Part shown: positions 1 to 7,752 of the stretch, piece by piece | How the letters are laid out: each line of letters opens with the position of its first letter | Numbering within the stretch: the stretch's first letter is position 1 | Source: JAADEM01 sp965371855 | GTDB taxonomy: Bacteria > Bacteroidota > Bacteroidia > Bacteroidales > Marinilabiliaceae | Length of the DNA: 52,192 nt | Direction: 5' to 3' | Assembly (NCBI GenBank): GCA_965371855.1 | Contig: CBDUZZ010000033.1 | Location: 1-52,192, forward strand | Made by a program: the position numbers and the translations under genes | Notes under the pieces: model-generated | Told to the model about the DNA's origin: nothing | What the model saw: only the letters and a program-made list of their open reading frames with translations | Databases searched by the model: none

Positions 1-294
1 ATATTTAATAACTCAATTCGTTTACCCCAATTAGGTATTCATACGGATACTCATTATAATTTATTAGCTGAGCTTGCTATTATTAACTATGACCTTACAA
101 ACATATGGAATGGGACACAAAATTGCACTTACTTTTCTTCAGAAATTTTTACTGCTTATTCTTTAGTTCAGAGAATTAATCTTCTTAACCCTAATGCTTT
201 AGTCCTGTCAATAAATAACATTCAGGCACTTGATTTTATGGACGGACTCTATTTATACCCGGATGCATTAGTAATATTCAAATTTTTTCGGTAA
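1..294 (+). CDS. C-terminal part of an unrecognised protein (5' truncated by window edge)
   Basis: Reading frame 1 is open from the first base to the TAA at 292-294, giving the last 97 residues of a protein whose start lies outside the window. I do not recognise the family. The tail is rich in Asn, Leu and aromatic residues and ends in FKFFR. It has no obvious membrane helix and no catalytic motif that I can name. It lies on the same strand as the kinase gene that starts 33 bases later, so the two could be cotranscribed. The uninterrupted frame and the close spacing support a real gene, but no function can be given from the visible part. Confidence 0.6.
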   Translation: MFNNSIRLPQLGIHTDTHYNLLAELAIINYDLTNIWNGTQNCTYFSSEIFTAYSLVQRINLLNPNALVLSINNIQALDFMDGLYLYPDALVIFKFFR

Positions 295-327
295 TTTTAT
301 TTACCATACCAATTAGATAGATTCTGG

Positions 328-1275
328 ATGATACTCACAGTAACTCTCAATCCGGCACTCGACAAAATACTCATTCTCAATGATTTTGAGGTACATAAAC
401 TGCATCGCCTTGAAAATGAAGAAATAAGTATGATTGCTCCCGGCGGTAAAGGTGTAAACATTGCCCATACCCTAAAACTTCTTGGGAACGAAGTGATAGC
501 CTCAGGTTTTGCCGGTGGTCATCCCGGTCATATGCTTTGCGATGCTATCAGAGAAATTGGAATAACCACCAATTTTATTTTCACGAATGGCTCTACCCGA
601 ACCAACATTTCCATTTTTGACAGAAAGCATAATACCCTTACAGAAATAAACGATTATGGTCAGGAAATTCAAACCGAAGACATCGAATTCTTCATTGAAA
701 ATTATAAGAGCCTCTTAAACCGTGTTAGTCTGGTAATAATTGCAGGATCACTACCCAAAGGTGTTACTGTAGAGATTTACAAAACGCTAATTGAAAAAGC
801 AAAGGAACACGGAAAGAAAGTAATTATCCATACTCAACCCAACTATATTGAAGATATAATGAAGTCTTCGCCATTTCTTATTAACCCGGATATGCGAAGC
901 AACCACGAACTCTTTGGCAAGCCCATTGACGGAATTGCTCAATTTCTTGAAACAGGGAGATATATTTTAACTCACACCTCCGATACAGAGTATGTAATCT
1001 TCACACACCGTATTGAAAATGTTGTTGCTATCACCCGCGACAAATCATACATAGTTCGCCCAAAAGATTTAAAGATTGTAAATATGCTTGGTTATGGCGA
1101 CGCATATTTATCGGGGTTTATTCATGCCTATGCACAAAACCTGCCAACACCATCGGTATTGCAATATGCCTCTGCGGCCGGATTAACTGATGTTGAAGAT
1201 ATATATAAAGAAATACAGGACTTACATAAAATAGAAGAAAACCTTTCGAGAATAATTGTGGAGGAAGTAGAATGA
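328..1275 (+). CDS. PfkB/ribokinase-family sugar or sugar-phosphate kinase (1-phosphofructokinase/tagatose-6-phosphate kinase-like)
   Basis: A 315-residue protein of the normal length for FruK/LacC-type kinases. The start matches the subfamily (TVTLNPALD at residues 4-12). The glycine motif GGKGVNIA is at 39-46, an RTNI substrate-loop motif lies near residue 90, and a GSLPKGV motif follows in the middle. The catalytic base sits in GYGD (Asp258), where the family usually has GAGD. Two other conserved spots are altered: the usual DTSG segment reads HTQPN, and the usual PN-x-x-EL segment reads PDMRSNHEL. It would phosphorylate a sugar phosphate in the cytoplasm, but the changes make the substrate uncertain. 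Its stop overlaps the start of the CBS gene (ATGA), and a permease follows, so it belongs to a transport-linked operon rather than to a PTS locus. Confidence 0.85.
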   Translation: MILTVTLNPALDKILILNDFEVHKLHRLENEEISMIAPGGKGVNIAHTLKLLGNEVIASGFAGGHPGHMLCDAIREIGITTNFIFTNGSTRTNISIFDRKHNTLTEINDYGQEIQTEDIEFFIENYKSLLNRVSLVIIAGSLPKGVTVEIYKTLIEKAKEHGKKVIIHTQPNYIEDIMKSSPFLINPDMRSNHELFGKPIDGIAQFLETGRYILTHTSDTEYVIFTHRIENVVAITRDKSYIVRPKDLKIVNMLGYGDAYLSGFIHAYAQNLPTPSVLQYASAAGLTDVEDIYKEIQDLHKIEENLSRIIVEEVE

Positions 1276-1712
1276 GAAAGGTAAAAGACCATATATATAA
1301 AGATATCTCTTCGGTTAATGAAAATTCAACCATACAAAGGGTTATAAGAACCATGCGGCTGCAAAGATTGAGTGCGGTTCCGGTTGTTAACTCTCTGGGT
1401 GAATATATAGGTTGCATCTCCGAACAGGATATTCTTAATGCTGCCATTCCAAATTACATGAAGTCAATTTACAACACTTCCTTTATGGCCAACCTGGATC
1501 AAATAACCAGTCATTTACAAGATATACTGGAAGAAAAAGCTATTGGGTTAATTAACGAAAAATATCCATGTGTATCGCCTAACGACTCAATGTCGTATGC
1601 TGCAGATTTACTATATCGTACAAAAAGTACCATCTTACCGGTTGTCGAGGGCAAAACCCTGATTGGCCTGATTACACAAATTGAAATACTATGTATTTCG
1701 CTTGATTATTAA
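1272..1712 (+). CDS. CBS-domain pair protein
   Basis: A 146-residue stand-alone Bateman module. One CBS motif covers about residues 1-60 (ISSVNENSTIQRVIRTM followed by VPVVNSLGEYIGCISEQDIL). The second covers about 85-146 (YPCVSPNDSMSYAADLL followed by LPVVEGKTLIGLITQIEIL). Such pairs usually bind adenine nucleotides or SAM and regulate a partner enzyme or transporter. The start codon overlaps the kinase stop by four bases, and the permease begins 12 bases downstream, so coupled translation of all three is likely. The natural inference is that it senses energy state and gates the kinase or the permease. No ligand can be read from the sequence. Confidence 0.85.
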   Translation: MRKVKDHIYKDISSVNENSTIQRVIRTMRLQRLSAVPVVNSLGEYIGCISEQDILNAAIPNYMKSIYNTSFMANLDQITSHLQDILEEKAIGLINEKYPCVSPNDSMSYAADLLYRTKSTILPVVEGKTLIGLITQIEILCISLDY

Positions 1713-1724
1713 ATTACTTTTTTC

Positions 1725-3032
1725 ATGGTTGACCTGATAACAAGTAATATAAGCACTACAGATATCATTATTTCCATAGTGATATTTGTGCTCACTTTTA
1801 CCTTTATCACAACAGAGAAACTACCCACTGCTATAGCAGCAATGGTTGGTGCATTTCTACTTCTGGCATCGCATATTGTTACGCAGAAAGAAGCCATTTC
1901 TTTTGTCGACTTTGATACAGTAGGTTTGCTTTGCGGAATGATGATTACAGTAGCTATAATGCGAAAATCGGGGCTTTTTGAATACATAGCCATAAAGGGT
2001 GTTAAAATTACTAAAGGAAATCCATGGAAAATTCTGGTAGTATTATCAATTTTAACAGCAATACTTTCGGCATTCCTCGACAATGTTACTACAGTTTTAA
2101 TAATTGTTCCTCTTACATTTGCTGTTGCCGACACCATTAAAATAAATCCTACTCCCATACTTATTTCAGAAATTCTATTATCAAACATAGGTGGTGCTGC
2201 AACCCTTATCGGCGACCCTCCCAACATAATGATAGGTGGAGCAACTCACTTGGGATTTATGGATTTTATCTATGTGAATTTACCTATTGTTCTGATTACA
2301 TCTGTTGTTTCCATCTTCTTGTTAAGGTTAATCTATTATAAAAAACTCTCTACTGTAATTGTCGATGAGAAAAAAATTATGGCTTTTGACGAGTCAAAAA
2401 CTATTCAAAACAAAAAGCTGTTTATTACCAGTCTCACCGTTTTTTCTTTAGTAATCCTTGCCTTTATTACCCATCATTACCACGAAATAAGCCTTGCATC
2501 AATAGCAATTGGTGGTGGATTTATCATGATGATGGTAACCAAACAAGATCCCGAAGAAATTTTAAAGGAAGTAGAATGGCCCACACTATTTTTCTTTTTA
2601 GGCTTGTTTGTTATTGTTGGCGGACTGGAAAAAACAGGTGTTATCAACTTCATTGCCGATCGTATGATTAGTGTAACAGACGGGCAAATGGGATTTGCCA
2701 CTCAACTAATATTATGGGTGTCGGCCCTGTCAACTACATTTATTAACAGTATACCTTACACTGCCACAATGATATCGGTAATCGAAAGTTTTGGAAACAC
2801 TATGCACGGTAATATAGATCCCCTCTGGTGGGCTCTTTCCTTAGGGGCATGTTTTGGTGGCAATGGAACGCTTATTGGTGCTGCAGCCAATATTATAGTA
2901 GCCGGTTTTTCTCAGAAAACAGAATACCCACTGAAGTTTGTAGAGTACATGAAAGTAGGCATCCCCATTATGCTGGTCTCAACCCTTCTAGCTTCCTTAT
3001 ACTTATATATCAGGTTTACCCTTATGCTGTAG
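1725..3032 (+). CDS. ArsB/NhaD/SLC13-superfamily anion permease
   Basis: A 435-residue inner-membrane protein with about eleven hydrophobic segments. The superfamily signature is clear: SNIGGAATLIGDPPNIMIGG near residues 150-170 (as in ArsB, the P-protein and citrate-transporter domains) and a second half-repeat motif NSIPYTATM near residue 340. It should move an anion, such as an organic acid, phosphate or oxyanion, coupled to Na+ or H+. Substrate cannot be told from sequence. It is the last gene of the kinase-CBS-permease operon. The gene ends just upstream of palindromic repeats that also separate it from the convergent decarboxylase operon. Confidence 0.85.
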   Translation: MVDLITSNISTTDIIISIVIFVLTFTFITTEKLPTAIAAMVGAFLLLASHIVTQKEAISFVDFDTVGLLCGMMITVAIMRKSGLFEYIAIKGVKITKGNPWKILVVLSILTAILSAFLDNVTTVLIIVPLTFAVADTIKINPTPILISEILLSNIGGAATLIGDPPNIMIGGATHLGFMDFIYVNLPIVLITSVVSIFLLRLIYYKKLSTVIVDEKKIMAFDESKTIQNKKLFITSLTVFSLVILAFITHHYHEISLASIAIGGGFIMMMVTKQDPEEILKEVEWPTLFFFLGLFVIVGGLEKTGVINFIADRMISVTDGQMGFATQLILWVSALSTTFINSIPYTATMISVIESFGNTMHGNIDPLWWALSLGACFGGNGTLIGAAANIIVAGFSQKTEYPLKFVEYMKVGIPIMLVSTLLASLYLYIRFTLML

Positions 3033-3039
3033 TTGTTGT

Positions 3040-3086
3040 AGTCATCGGATGACTGTTTGCCGGTACTTGGTAGTCATCGGATGACT
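3040..3086. repeat. REP-like pair: two AGTCATCGGATGACT palindromes, 17-nt spacer
   Basis: Two copies of the 15-bp palindrome AGTCATC-G-GATGACT (3040-3054 and 3072-3086) are separated by a 17-nt spacer containing TTTGCCGGTAC. The whole 47-bp unit recurs at 25257-25303 with only two substitutions, and in inverted orientation at 17415-17460. It lies directly after the permease stop codon at 3032. Confidence 0.9.
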
Positions 3087-3140
3087 TTGCATTTTTACTT
3101 ACCGGGTGATTATGTCCGTGCTGTGGTAACGTATCTGTAA

Positions 3141-3186
3141 AGTCACGGGGTGACTCACTAAATTTATTAGGAGTCACCCCGTGACT
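3141..3186. terminator. Bidirectional hairpin between convergent genes, built from palindromic repeats
   Basis: AGTCACGGGGTGACT (3141-3155) and its exact reverse complement AGTCACCCCGTGACT (3172-3186) form a perfect 15-bp stem around a 16-nt AT-rich loop. Each arm is also a small palindrome (AGTCAC-GGG-GTGACT). It lies between the permease and the decarboxylase beta-subunit gene, two bases from the latter's stop codon, so it probably ends transcripts in both directions. Its sequence resembles the AGTGAGCGGGTGACT hairpins near the transposase remnant at 24964. Confidence 0.65.
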
Positions 3187-3188
3187 AA

Positions 3189-4490
3189 TTAATTAGTCAA
3201 AAATGCCAGCATTATACCGGCAGCAACGGCTGAACCAATTACACCCGATACATTAGGTGCCATGGCATGCATCAGCAAATGGTTAGTTGGGTCACATTTC
3301 AGTCCTTCCGCCTGAACAACTCTGGCAGAATCAGGTACAGCAGATACTCCGGCAGCTCCGATAAGTGGATTAATCTTTTTATCACCTTTCAGAAAGAGAT
3401 TCATTATACGGGCAAAGATTAGGCCTCCTGCAGTTGCCACAACAAAAGAGGCAGCACCTAAGGCAAATATTTTTATTGAGTCAGGTGTCAGGAATCCTTT
3501 ATTTATCATTTCACCTGTTTCCGGATCCATAACTAATCTCATAGCCTGAGTTGATGCCCCAACAGTAACACCAAGCAGGATAGTAACAATATTGATTAAC
3601 GAATTTCTTGCAGTATCAGCCAACCGCTCAGTAACCCCCGACTCTTTCAGCAGATTCCCGAAGAACAACATTCCGAGTAGAGGTAATGCTGATGGAGCTA
3701 TAAAATTGGTGAGCAATAATCCTACAATAGGGAAAAGTATTTTTTCAAGTTTCGATACAGCTCGTGGTGGTTTCATCTTAATCAATCTCTCGTTTTTAGG
3801 GATAAGCAGGCGCATTATGGGTGGTTGAATAACCGGCACCAAAGCCATATATGAGTACGCCGCTATTGCTATTGCTCCCATCAGATGAGGGGCAAGTTTG
3901 GATGACAAAAAGATAGCTGTTGGTCCATCAGCACCACCAATAATAGCTATTGCACCCGACTCGGCAGGAGCAAAATTCAGAAGTGATGCTCCCCAGAAAG
4001 TAGCAAATATACCAACTTGTGCTGCAGCTCCCAGTATCATCAATTTAGGGTTAGAGATAAGAGAAGTAAAGTCGGTCATAGCACCAATACCCAAAAATAT
4101 CAGTGGCGGGTATATACCCTGCTGAACACCGAAATAAAGATAATTAAATACCGAACCCTCTTCGTATAATCCAATCTTATTACCTGCCAGAAACGGAACA
4201 TTCCCTATTAAAATTCCAACACCTATAGGAATAAGTAACAGAGGTTCATAATCATATCTGATGGCCAAAAAGATAAAGAACAGCCCAATAGAGATCATGA
4301 TAAAATGAGTATAGTGGGCATTGGCAAATCCGGTAAAATTCCAGAAACGCTCTAATCCTTCAAATGCTTTTTCGAAAATTTCGGGTTTTAAACTTTCAAA
4401 AGCAGAGGCATAAACATTAAATCCTGCTCCCAGAAACAGTACAACAAACAGTAAAAAGGGAAGTTTATATTTTTTTATCATCGTCTTCAT
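3189..4490 (-). CDS. mmdB: Na+-translocating methylmalonyl-CoA decarboxylase beta subunit
   Basis: A 433-residue integral membrane protein of the OadB/GcdB/MmdB family, which decarboxylates carboxybiotin and exports Na+. An N-terminal hydrophobic segment (about residues 9-28) is followed by many membrane helices. The conserved Na+-pathway motif GGADGPTAIF is at 185-194, with the key aspartate at 188. The C-terminal family segment is present (GAAGVSAVPDSARVVQ, then MAPNVSGVIGSAVAAG). It is the last gene of the operon mce-mmdA-mmdD-mmdC-mmdB on the minus strand, 122 bases after the biotin carrier gene. The partner genes identify the substrate as methylmalonyl-CoA rather than oxaloacetate, because no oxaloacetate-type alpha subunit is present. 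Confidence 0.95.
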   Translation of the reverse strand: MKTMIKKYKLPFLLFVVLFLGAGFNVYASAFESLKPEIFEKAFEGLERFWNFTGFANAHYTHFIMISIGLFFIFLAIRYDYEPLLLIPIGVGILIGNVPFLAGNKIGLYEEGSVFNYLYFGVQQGIYPPLIFLGIGAMTDFTSLISNPKLMILGAAAQVGIFATFWGASLLNFAPAESGAIAIIGGADGPTAIFLSSKLAPHLMGAIAIAAYSYMALVPVIQPPIMRLLIPKNERLIKMKPPRAVSKLEKILFPIVGLLLTNFIAPSALPLLGMLFFGNLLKESGVTERLADTARNSLINIVTILLGVTVGASTQAMRLVMDPETGEMINKGFLTPDSIKIFALGAASFVVATAGGLIFARIMNLFLKGDKKINPLIGAAGVSAVPDSARVVQAEGLKCDPTNHLLMHAMAPNVSGVIGSAVAAGIMLAFLTN

Positions 4491-4612
4491 TTTTTTAATT
4501 TTAGTTTTGACCCTTTGAGGTACTATGGACTATTGAAGGGCAAAAGAGGTATGGTCACTATTTTTTTAGTCAGTAATCTTCAGTCAATAACTGATAACAG
4601 TTAACTGAATAC

Positions 4613-5032
4613 TCATTCCATAACCAATAACACATCATTTTGCAAAACGGCATCTCCCAATTTTATCTTGATCTCCTTTATTGTGCCGTCCTTTTCAGCC
4701 AAAACATTATTCTCCATCTTCATAGCTTCCATGATCAACAACACATCACCCTTTTTCACGCTGTCCCCTACCGATACATTAATCTTAAAAATATTTCCCG
4801 GCAACGGTGACTTAACAACATTGCCTTTTTCAGATTTCTTTATCATTCCTTCACCCGGCTTTCGCTTAACCTCCTTACGTACTAGTTTAGGCGTTTTAGG
4901 TGTTTTCACTTCCTTATGCATCTCTACTTCAAATGTAGTACCATTAACATCAAGTGTTACAAAATTACCCTCCAACTCTTTTATCTCTACTTTATATTTA
5001 TTTCCACGTATGGTAAAATCAAATTTTTTCAT
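4613..5032 (-). CDS. mmdC: Biotin carboxyl carrier subunit of methylmalonyl-CoA decarboxylase
   Basis: A 139-residue biotinyl protein. The C-terminal biotinyl domain (about 70-139) carries the attachment motif EAMKMEN with biotinyl-Lys105. A basic, Lys/Pro-rich linker (about 42-70) separates it from an N-terminal beta-rich region resembling the tether found in OadA-type carriers. It shuttles CO2 from the carboxyltransferase (mmdA product) to the membrane beta subunit. It lies between the gamma/delta-type subunit gene and mmdB in the operon. A second, unrelated-length carrier (170 aa, at 39867) serves the ATP-dependent carboxylase, so the two complexes probably keep separate carriers. Confidence 0.93.
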   Translation of the reverse strand: MKKFDFTIRGNKYKVEIKELEGNFVTLDVNGTTFEVEMHKEVKTPKTPKLVRKEVKRKPGEGMIKKSEKGNVVKSPLPGNIFKINVSVGDSVKKGDVLLIMEAMKMENNVLAEKDGTIKEIKIKLGDAVLQNDVLLVME

Positions 5033-5083
5033 CCTTTTTTATTAATCTTTATAAACTTTCTACTTTATGAACTTTCAACTCTC

Positions 5084-5440
5084 TTATCTTGGAAAATTCA
5101 TATTATTCATACCATAAAGTTTAGAGCTCCATGGTGAATAACGCCTCTTCACTTCTTTTATGGTTATTATATTGCTCTCATCTTCATGAATTTCATTAAA
5201 ATATAGAAAGAGAGCCATTGAGATTGCAGCATTCATTTCTCCGGTAAGCATCAGGCTATCATCTGCCAACTTTTTACCTGATTGTCTTGCTTTTTTATGC
5301 AAAGCTCTTTTCGTTGACCACTTAATTATTTTCGGTATAAAAAGAAATACTCCTACCAAAAAGAGAAGTGCTGCAAATACAATTAACCACCCGAGAATAG
5401 TGATAATCCATGTTTCAATATCAATAACTAAAAATATCAT
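5084..5440 (-). CDS. mmdD: OadG/MmdD-type small membrane subunit of the decarboxylase
   Basis: A 118-residue protein with a single hydrophobic segment at about residues 8-35 and a long cytoplasmic tail. It matches the OadG-type gamma/delta subunit, which anchors and assembles the sodium-pump decarboxylase. The tail contains a helix rich in charged residues (about 62-90) and ends with YSPWSSKLYGMNN, resembling the SPW motif near the C-terminus of this family. It lies 31 bases downstream of mmdA and 51 bases upstream of mmdC. The family is poorly conserved, so the call rests on topology, length and operon position together. Confidence 0.85.
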   Translation of the reverse strand: MIFLVIDIETWIITILGWLIVFAALLFLVGVFLFIPKIIKWSTKRALHKKARQSGKKLADDSLMLTGEMNAAISMALFLYFNEIHEDESNIITIKEVKRRYSPWSSKLYGMNNMNFPR

Positions 5441-5471
5441 AATTACTTAATAAATTTAACAATTCAACAAT

Positions 5472-7031
5472 TTACAACGGTATGTTTGAATGTTTTTTAG
5501 GTGGATTTGAAAGCTTTTTAGTCTGTAAAGTCTGGAATGCCCTTATAACTCTAAAACGTGTATTTCGAGGCTCTATAACATCATCAATATATCCGTATGA
5601 AGCAGCCTGATAAGGATTTGCAAAAGTTTTTTCATAGTCTTCTACTTTCCCGGCAATAAATTCTGCTTTCTCATTATCATCCTCAATCTTTTTAATGTTA
5701 CGACTTTCAAGAACTTCAATAGCACCTTTTGCGCCCATAACGGCAATCTCGGCCGAAGGCCATGCATAATTGAAATCCCCTCGTAATTGCTTACACGACA
5801 TCACATCATGAGCCCCACCATAAGATTTTCGCAAAGTAACAGTAACCTTTGGCACTGTAGCCTCGCCATAAGCAAACATCAGTTTTGCTCCCTGGATTAT
5901 AATACCTTCATATTCCTGACCTGATCCCGGAAGGAATCCGGGAACATCAACCAGTGTTAAAACAGGGATATTAAAGGCATCACACATCTGTACAAAACGG
6001 GCTGCCTTACGTGAAGCATTACAATCAAGAACACCGGCCAGATAATTGGGCTGATTGGCTACCACACCAATCGACATACCACCTAAACGGCAATAACCAA
6101 CCACAATATTTTTTGCATAATTACGGTGAACTTCCAGAAATTCACCTTCATCGGCAATTGTAAATATTACATCTTTAATATCGTATGGTAGATTGGGGTT
6201 ATCAGGAACAATATCGTTTAACTCATCGGCCACCCTGTCGATAGAATCCTTTGTTTCCATTAAGGGTGCTTCCTCCATATTGTTTTGGGGTAGATAAGAG
6301 ACCAATTTACGTATAAGTAATAATCCCTCTTCCTCATCCACAACTTTGAAATGTGCAACGCCTGATTTAGAAGCATGTACATCAGCGCCACCCAAATCAT
6401 CTACCGAAATATCTTCTCCCGTAACTGTTTTCACTACCTTTGGACCGGTAACGAACATGTAGGAATTATCTTCTGTCATCAATACAAAATCAGTAAGAGC
6501 AGGCGAATAAACAGCACCACCGGCACACGGACCAAAAATGGCAGATATCTGTGGAACAACACCGGACGCAAGTATGTTACGTTCAAAAATCTCAGCATAG
6601 CCGGCAAGAGAAGTAACCCCCTCCTGAATTCTGGCACCACCCGAATCATTTATTCCGATTATAGGAGCTCCTACCTTCATGGCCATATCCATAACCTTAC
6701 ATATCTTAGCAGCCATAGTTTCAGAAAGTGAACCACCAAAAACGGTAAAATCCTGAGCATACACATAAACAACCCGCCCGTCAATAGTTCCATGACCTGT
6801 TACGACACCATCACCCGGAACTTTATATTGATCCATCTTAAAATTAACACATCGGTGCATAACAAACATATCAAGCTCTTCGAATGATCCCTCATCCATT
6901 AATAACTCAATACGCTCACGAGCTGTCATTTTACCTTGTAAGTGTTGCTTTTCAATACGTTTCTCTCCTCCTCCCAATCGCGCCTTACTACGGCGATCAA
7001 TCAGCTCTTGTAACTTCTCTCTTGTTGACAT
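5472..7031 (-). CDS. mmdA: Methylmalonyl-CoA decarboxylase alpha subunit (carboxyltransferase)
   Basis: A 519-residue crotonase-fold carboxyltransferase that transfers CO2 from methylmalonyl-CoA to biotin. Two carboxyltransferase halves are visible. The N-terminal half has NDSGGARIQEGV and GPCAGGAVYSPALTD. The C-terminal half has DVPGFLPGSGQEYEGII and RKSYGGAHDVM. The extreme C-terminus NPPKKHSNIPL is typical of the propionyl-CoA carboxylase/MmdA group. Sequence alone cannot separate carboxylase from decarboxylase. The adjacent mmdD, mmdC and mmdB genes and the epimerase 9 bases upstream make the decarboxylase role clear. A close paralogue occurs at 38183 in an ATP-dependent carboxylase operon. 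Confidence 0.94.
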   Translation of the reverse strand: MSTREKLQELIDRRSKARLGGGEKRIEKQHLQGKMTARERIELLMDEGSFEELDMFVMHRCVNFKMDQYKVPGDGVVTGHGTIDGRVVYVYAQDFTVFGGSLSETMAAKICKVMDMAMKVGAPIIGINDSGGARIQEGVTSLAGYAEIFERNILASGVVPQISAIFGPCAGGAVYSPALTDFVLMTEDNSYMFVTGPKVVKTVTGEDISVDDLGGADVHASKSGVAHFKVVDEEEGLLLIRKLVSYLPQNNMEEAPLMETKDSIDRVADELNDIVPDNPNLPYDIKDVIFTIADEGEFLEVHRNYAKNIVVGYCRLGGMSIGVVANQPNYLAGVLDCNASRKAARFVQMCDAFNIPVLTLVDVPGFLPGSGQEYEGIIIQGAKLMFAYGEATVPKVTVTLRKSYGGAHDVMSCKQLRGDFNYAWPSAEIAVMGAKGAIEVLESRNIKKIEDDNEKAEFIAGKVEDYEKTFANPYQAASYGYIDDVIEPRNTRFRVIRAFQTLQTKKLSNPPKKHSNIPL

Positions 7032-7040
7032 ATAAATCTA

Positions 7041-7448
7041 TTATTTAGGCTCTTCGCATAATTCAGTTAATACTCCAAATGTCGATTTAGGATGTAGGAA
7101 ACCTATATTTAATCCCTCTGCTCCTTTTCTTGGAGTTTTATCAATCAATCTTATCCCTTTCTCTTCAAGCTCAGGTAAAGCAGATGAGAGATCATTAACT
7201 GCAAAAGCAATATGATGAACTCCCTGCCCCCTTTTTTCAATATACTTACCAATTGGACCTTCCGGATCCGTTGATTCCAATAATTCGAGCTTTGTCTGAC
7301 CAATTTTGAAAAATGCTGTTTTTACTTTTTGGTCTTTTACCTCCTCTACTGAATAGCATTTTAACCCTAAAACATTTTCATAATAGGGTATAGCCTCATC
7401 AAGACTTGCTACTGCGATACCAATGTGTTCAATATGTGACAGTTTCAT
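7041..7448 (-). CDS. mce: Methylmalonyl-CoA epimerase
   Basis: A 135-residue vicinal-oxygen-chelate protein with two beta-alpha-beta-beta-beta modules. Likely metal ligands are His8 (EHIGIAV), Gln51 (KIGQTKLELL), His79 (GVHHIAF) and Glu129 (LTELCE). It interconverts the R and S isomers of methylmalonyl-CoA, linking methylmalonyl-CoA mutase (not in this window) to the decarboxylase. It is the first gene of the decarboxylase operon, with a strong promoter about 35 bases upstream and mmdA only 9 bases downstream. Confidence 0.95.
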   Translation of the reverse strand: MKLSHIEHIGIAVASLDEAIPYYENVLGLKCYSVEEVKDQKVKTAFFKIGQTKLELLESTDPEGPIGKYIEKRGQGVHHIAFAVNDLSSALPELEEKGIRLIDKTPRKGAEGLNIGFLHPKSTFGVLTELCEEPK

Positions 7449-7752
7449 TTTTGTATGTTTTTAGTCTCTCTATATTTTTTGCAAAAGTATTATATTAAAG
7501 AATGTTTTCAATATTTTTCGATTAAAAAAAAGATTGTTTTACAACATATTTATATGATGTGATGATTTGATGATGTGATAATTATTGAATTTGTTTCCGG
7601 TTAAATATTTGTTAGGTTTTAAATATCGTCAAATAAACAAATAACCAGATAAACGAATCTGAAACTAACACTTTAATAAATCTATTTTTATATATTTACG
7701 TCGTTAAAATAAGCAATTCAGAAATATTAATTAATTAATTCAGACTAACAAA
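7449..7752. other. Divergent intergenic region, mce / C69 peptidase
   Basis: A 304-bp AT-rich spacer. Apart from the mce promoter at 7482-7511, it holds a run of near-repeats TGATGTGATGATTTGATGATGTGAT (about 7555-7580) and a weak -7-like TATATTTA at 7691-7698 that could serve the peptidase gene. I see no open frame or structured RNA here. Confidence 0.5.
7482..7511 (-). promoter_or_regulatory. Bacteroidota-type promoter of the mce-mmd operon
   Basis: On the minus strand, TTG (7511-7509) and TACTTTTG (7489-7482) are separated by exactly 19 bases, matching the -33/-7 consensus of Bacteroidota sigma factors (TTTG...TAnnTTTG). Transcription would start near 7475, leaving a leader of about 27 bases before the mce start codon at 7448. 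This is one of the two best promoter matches in the window. Confidence 0.8.
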
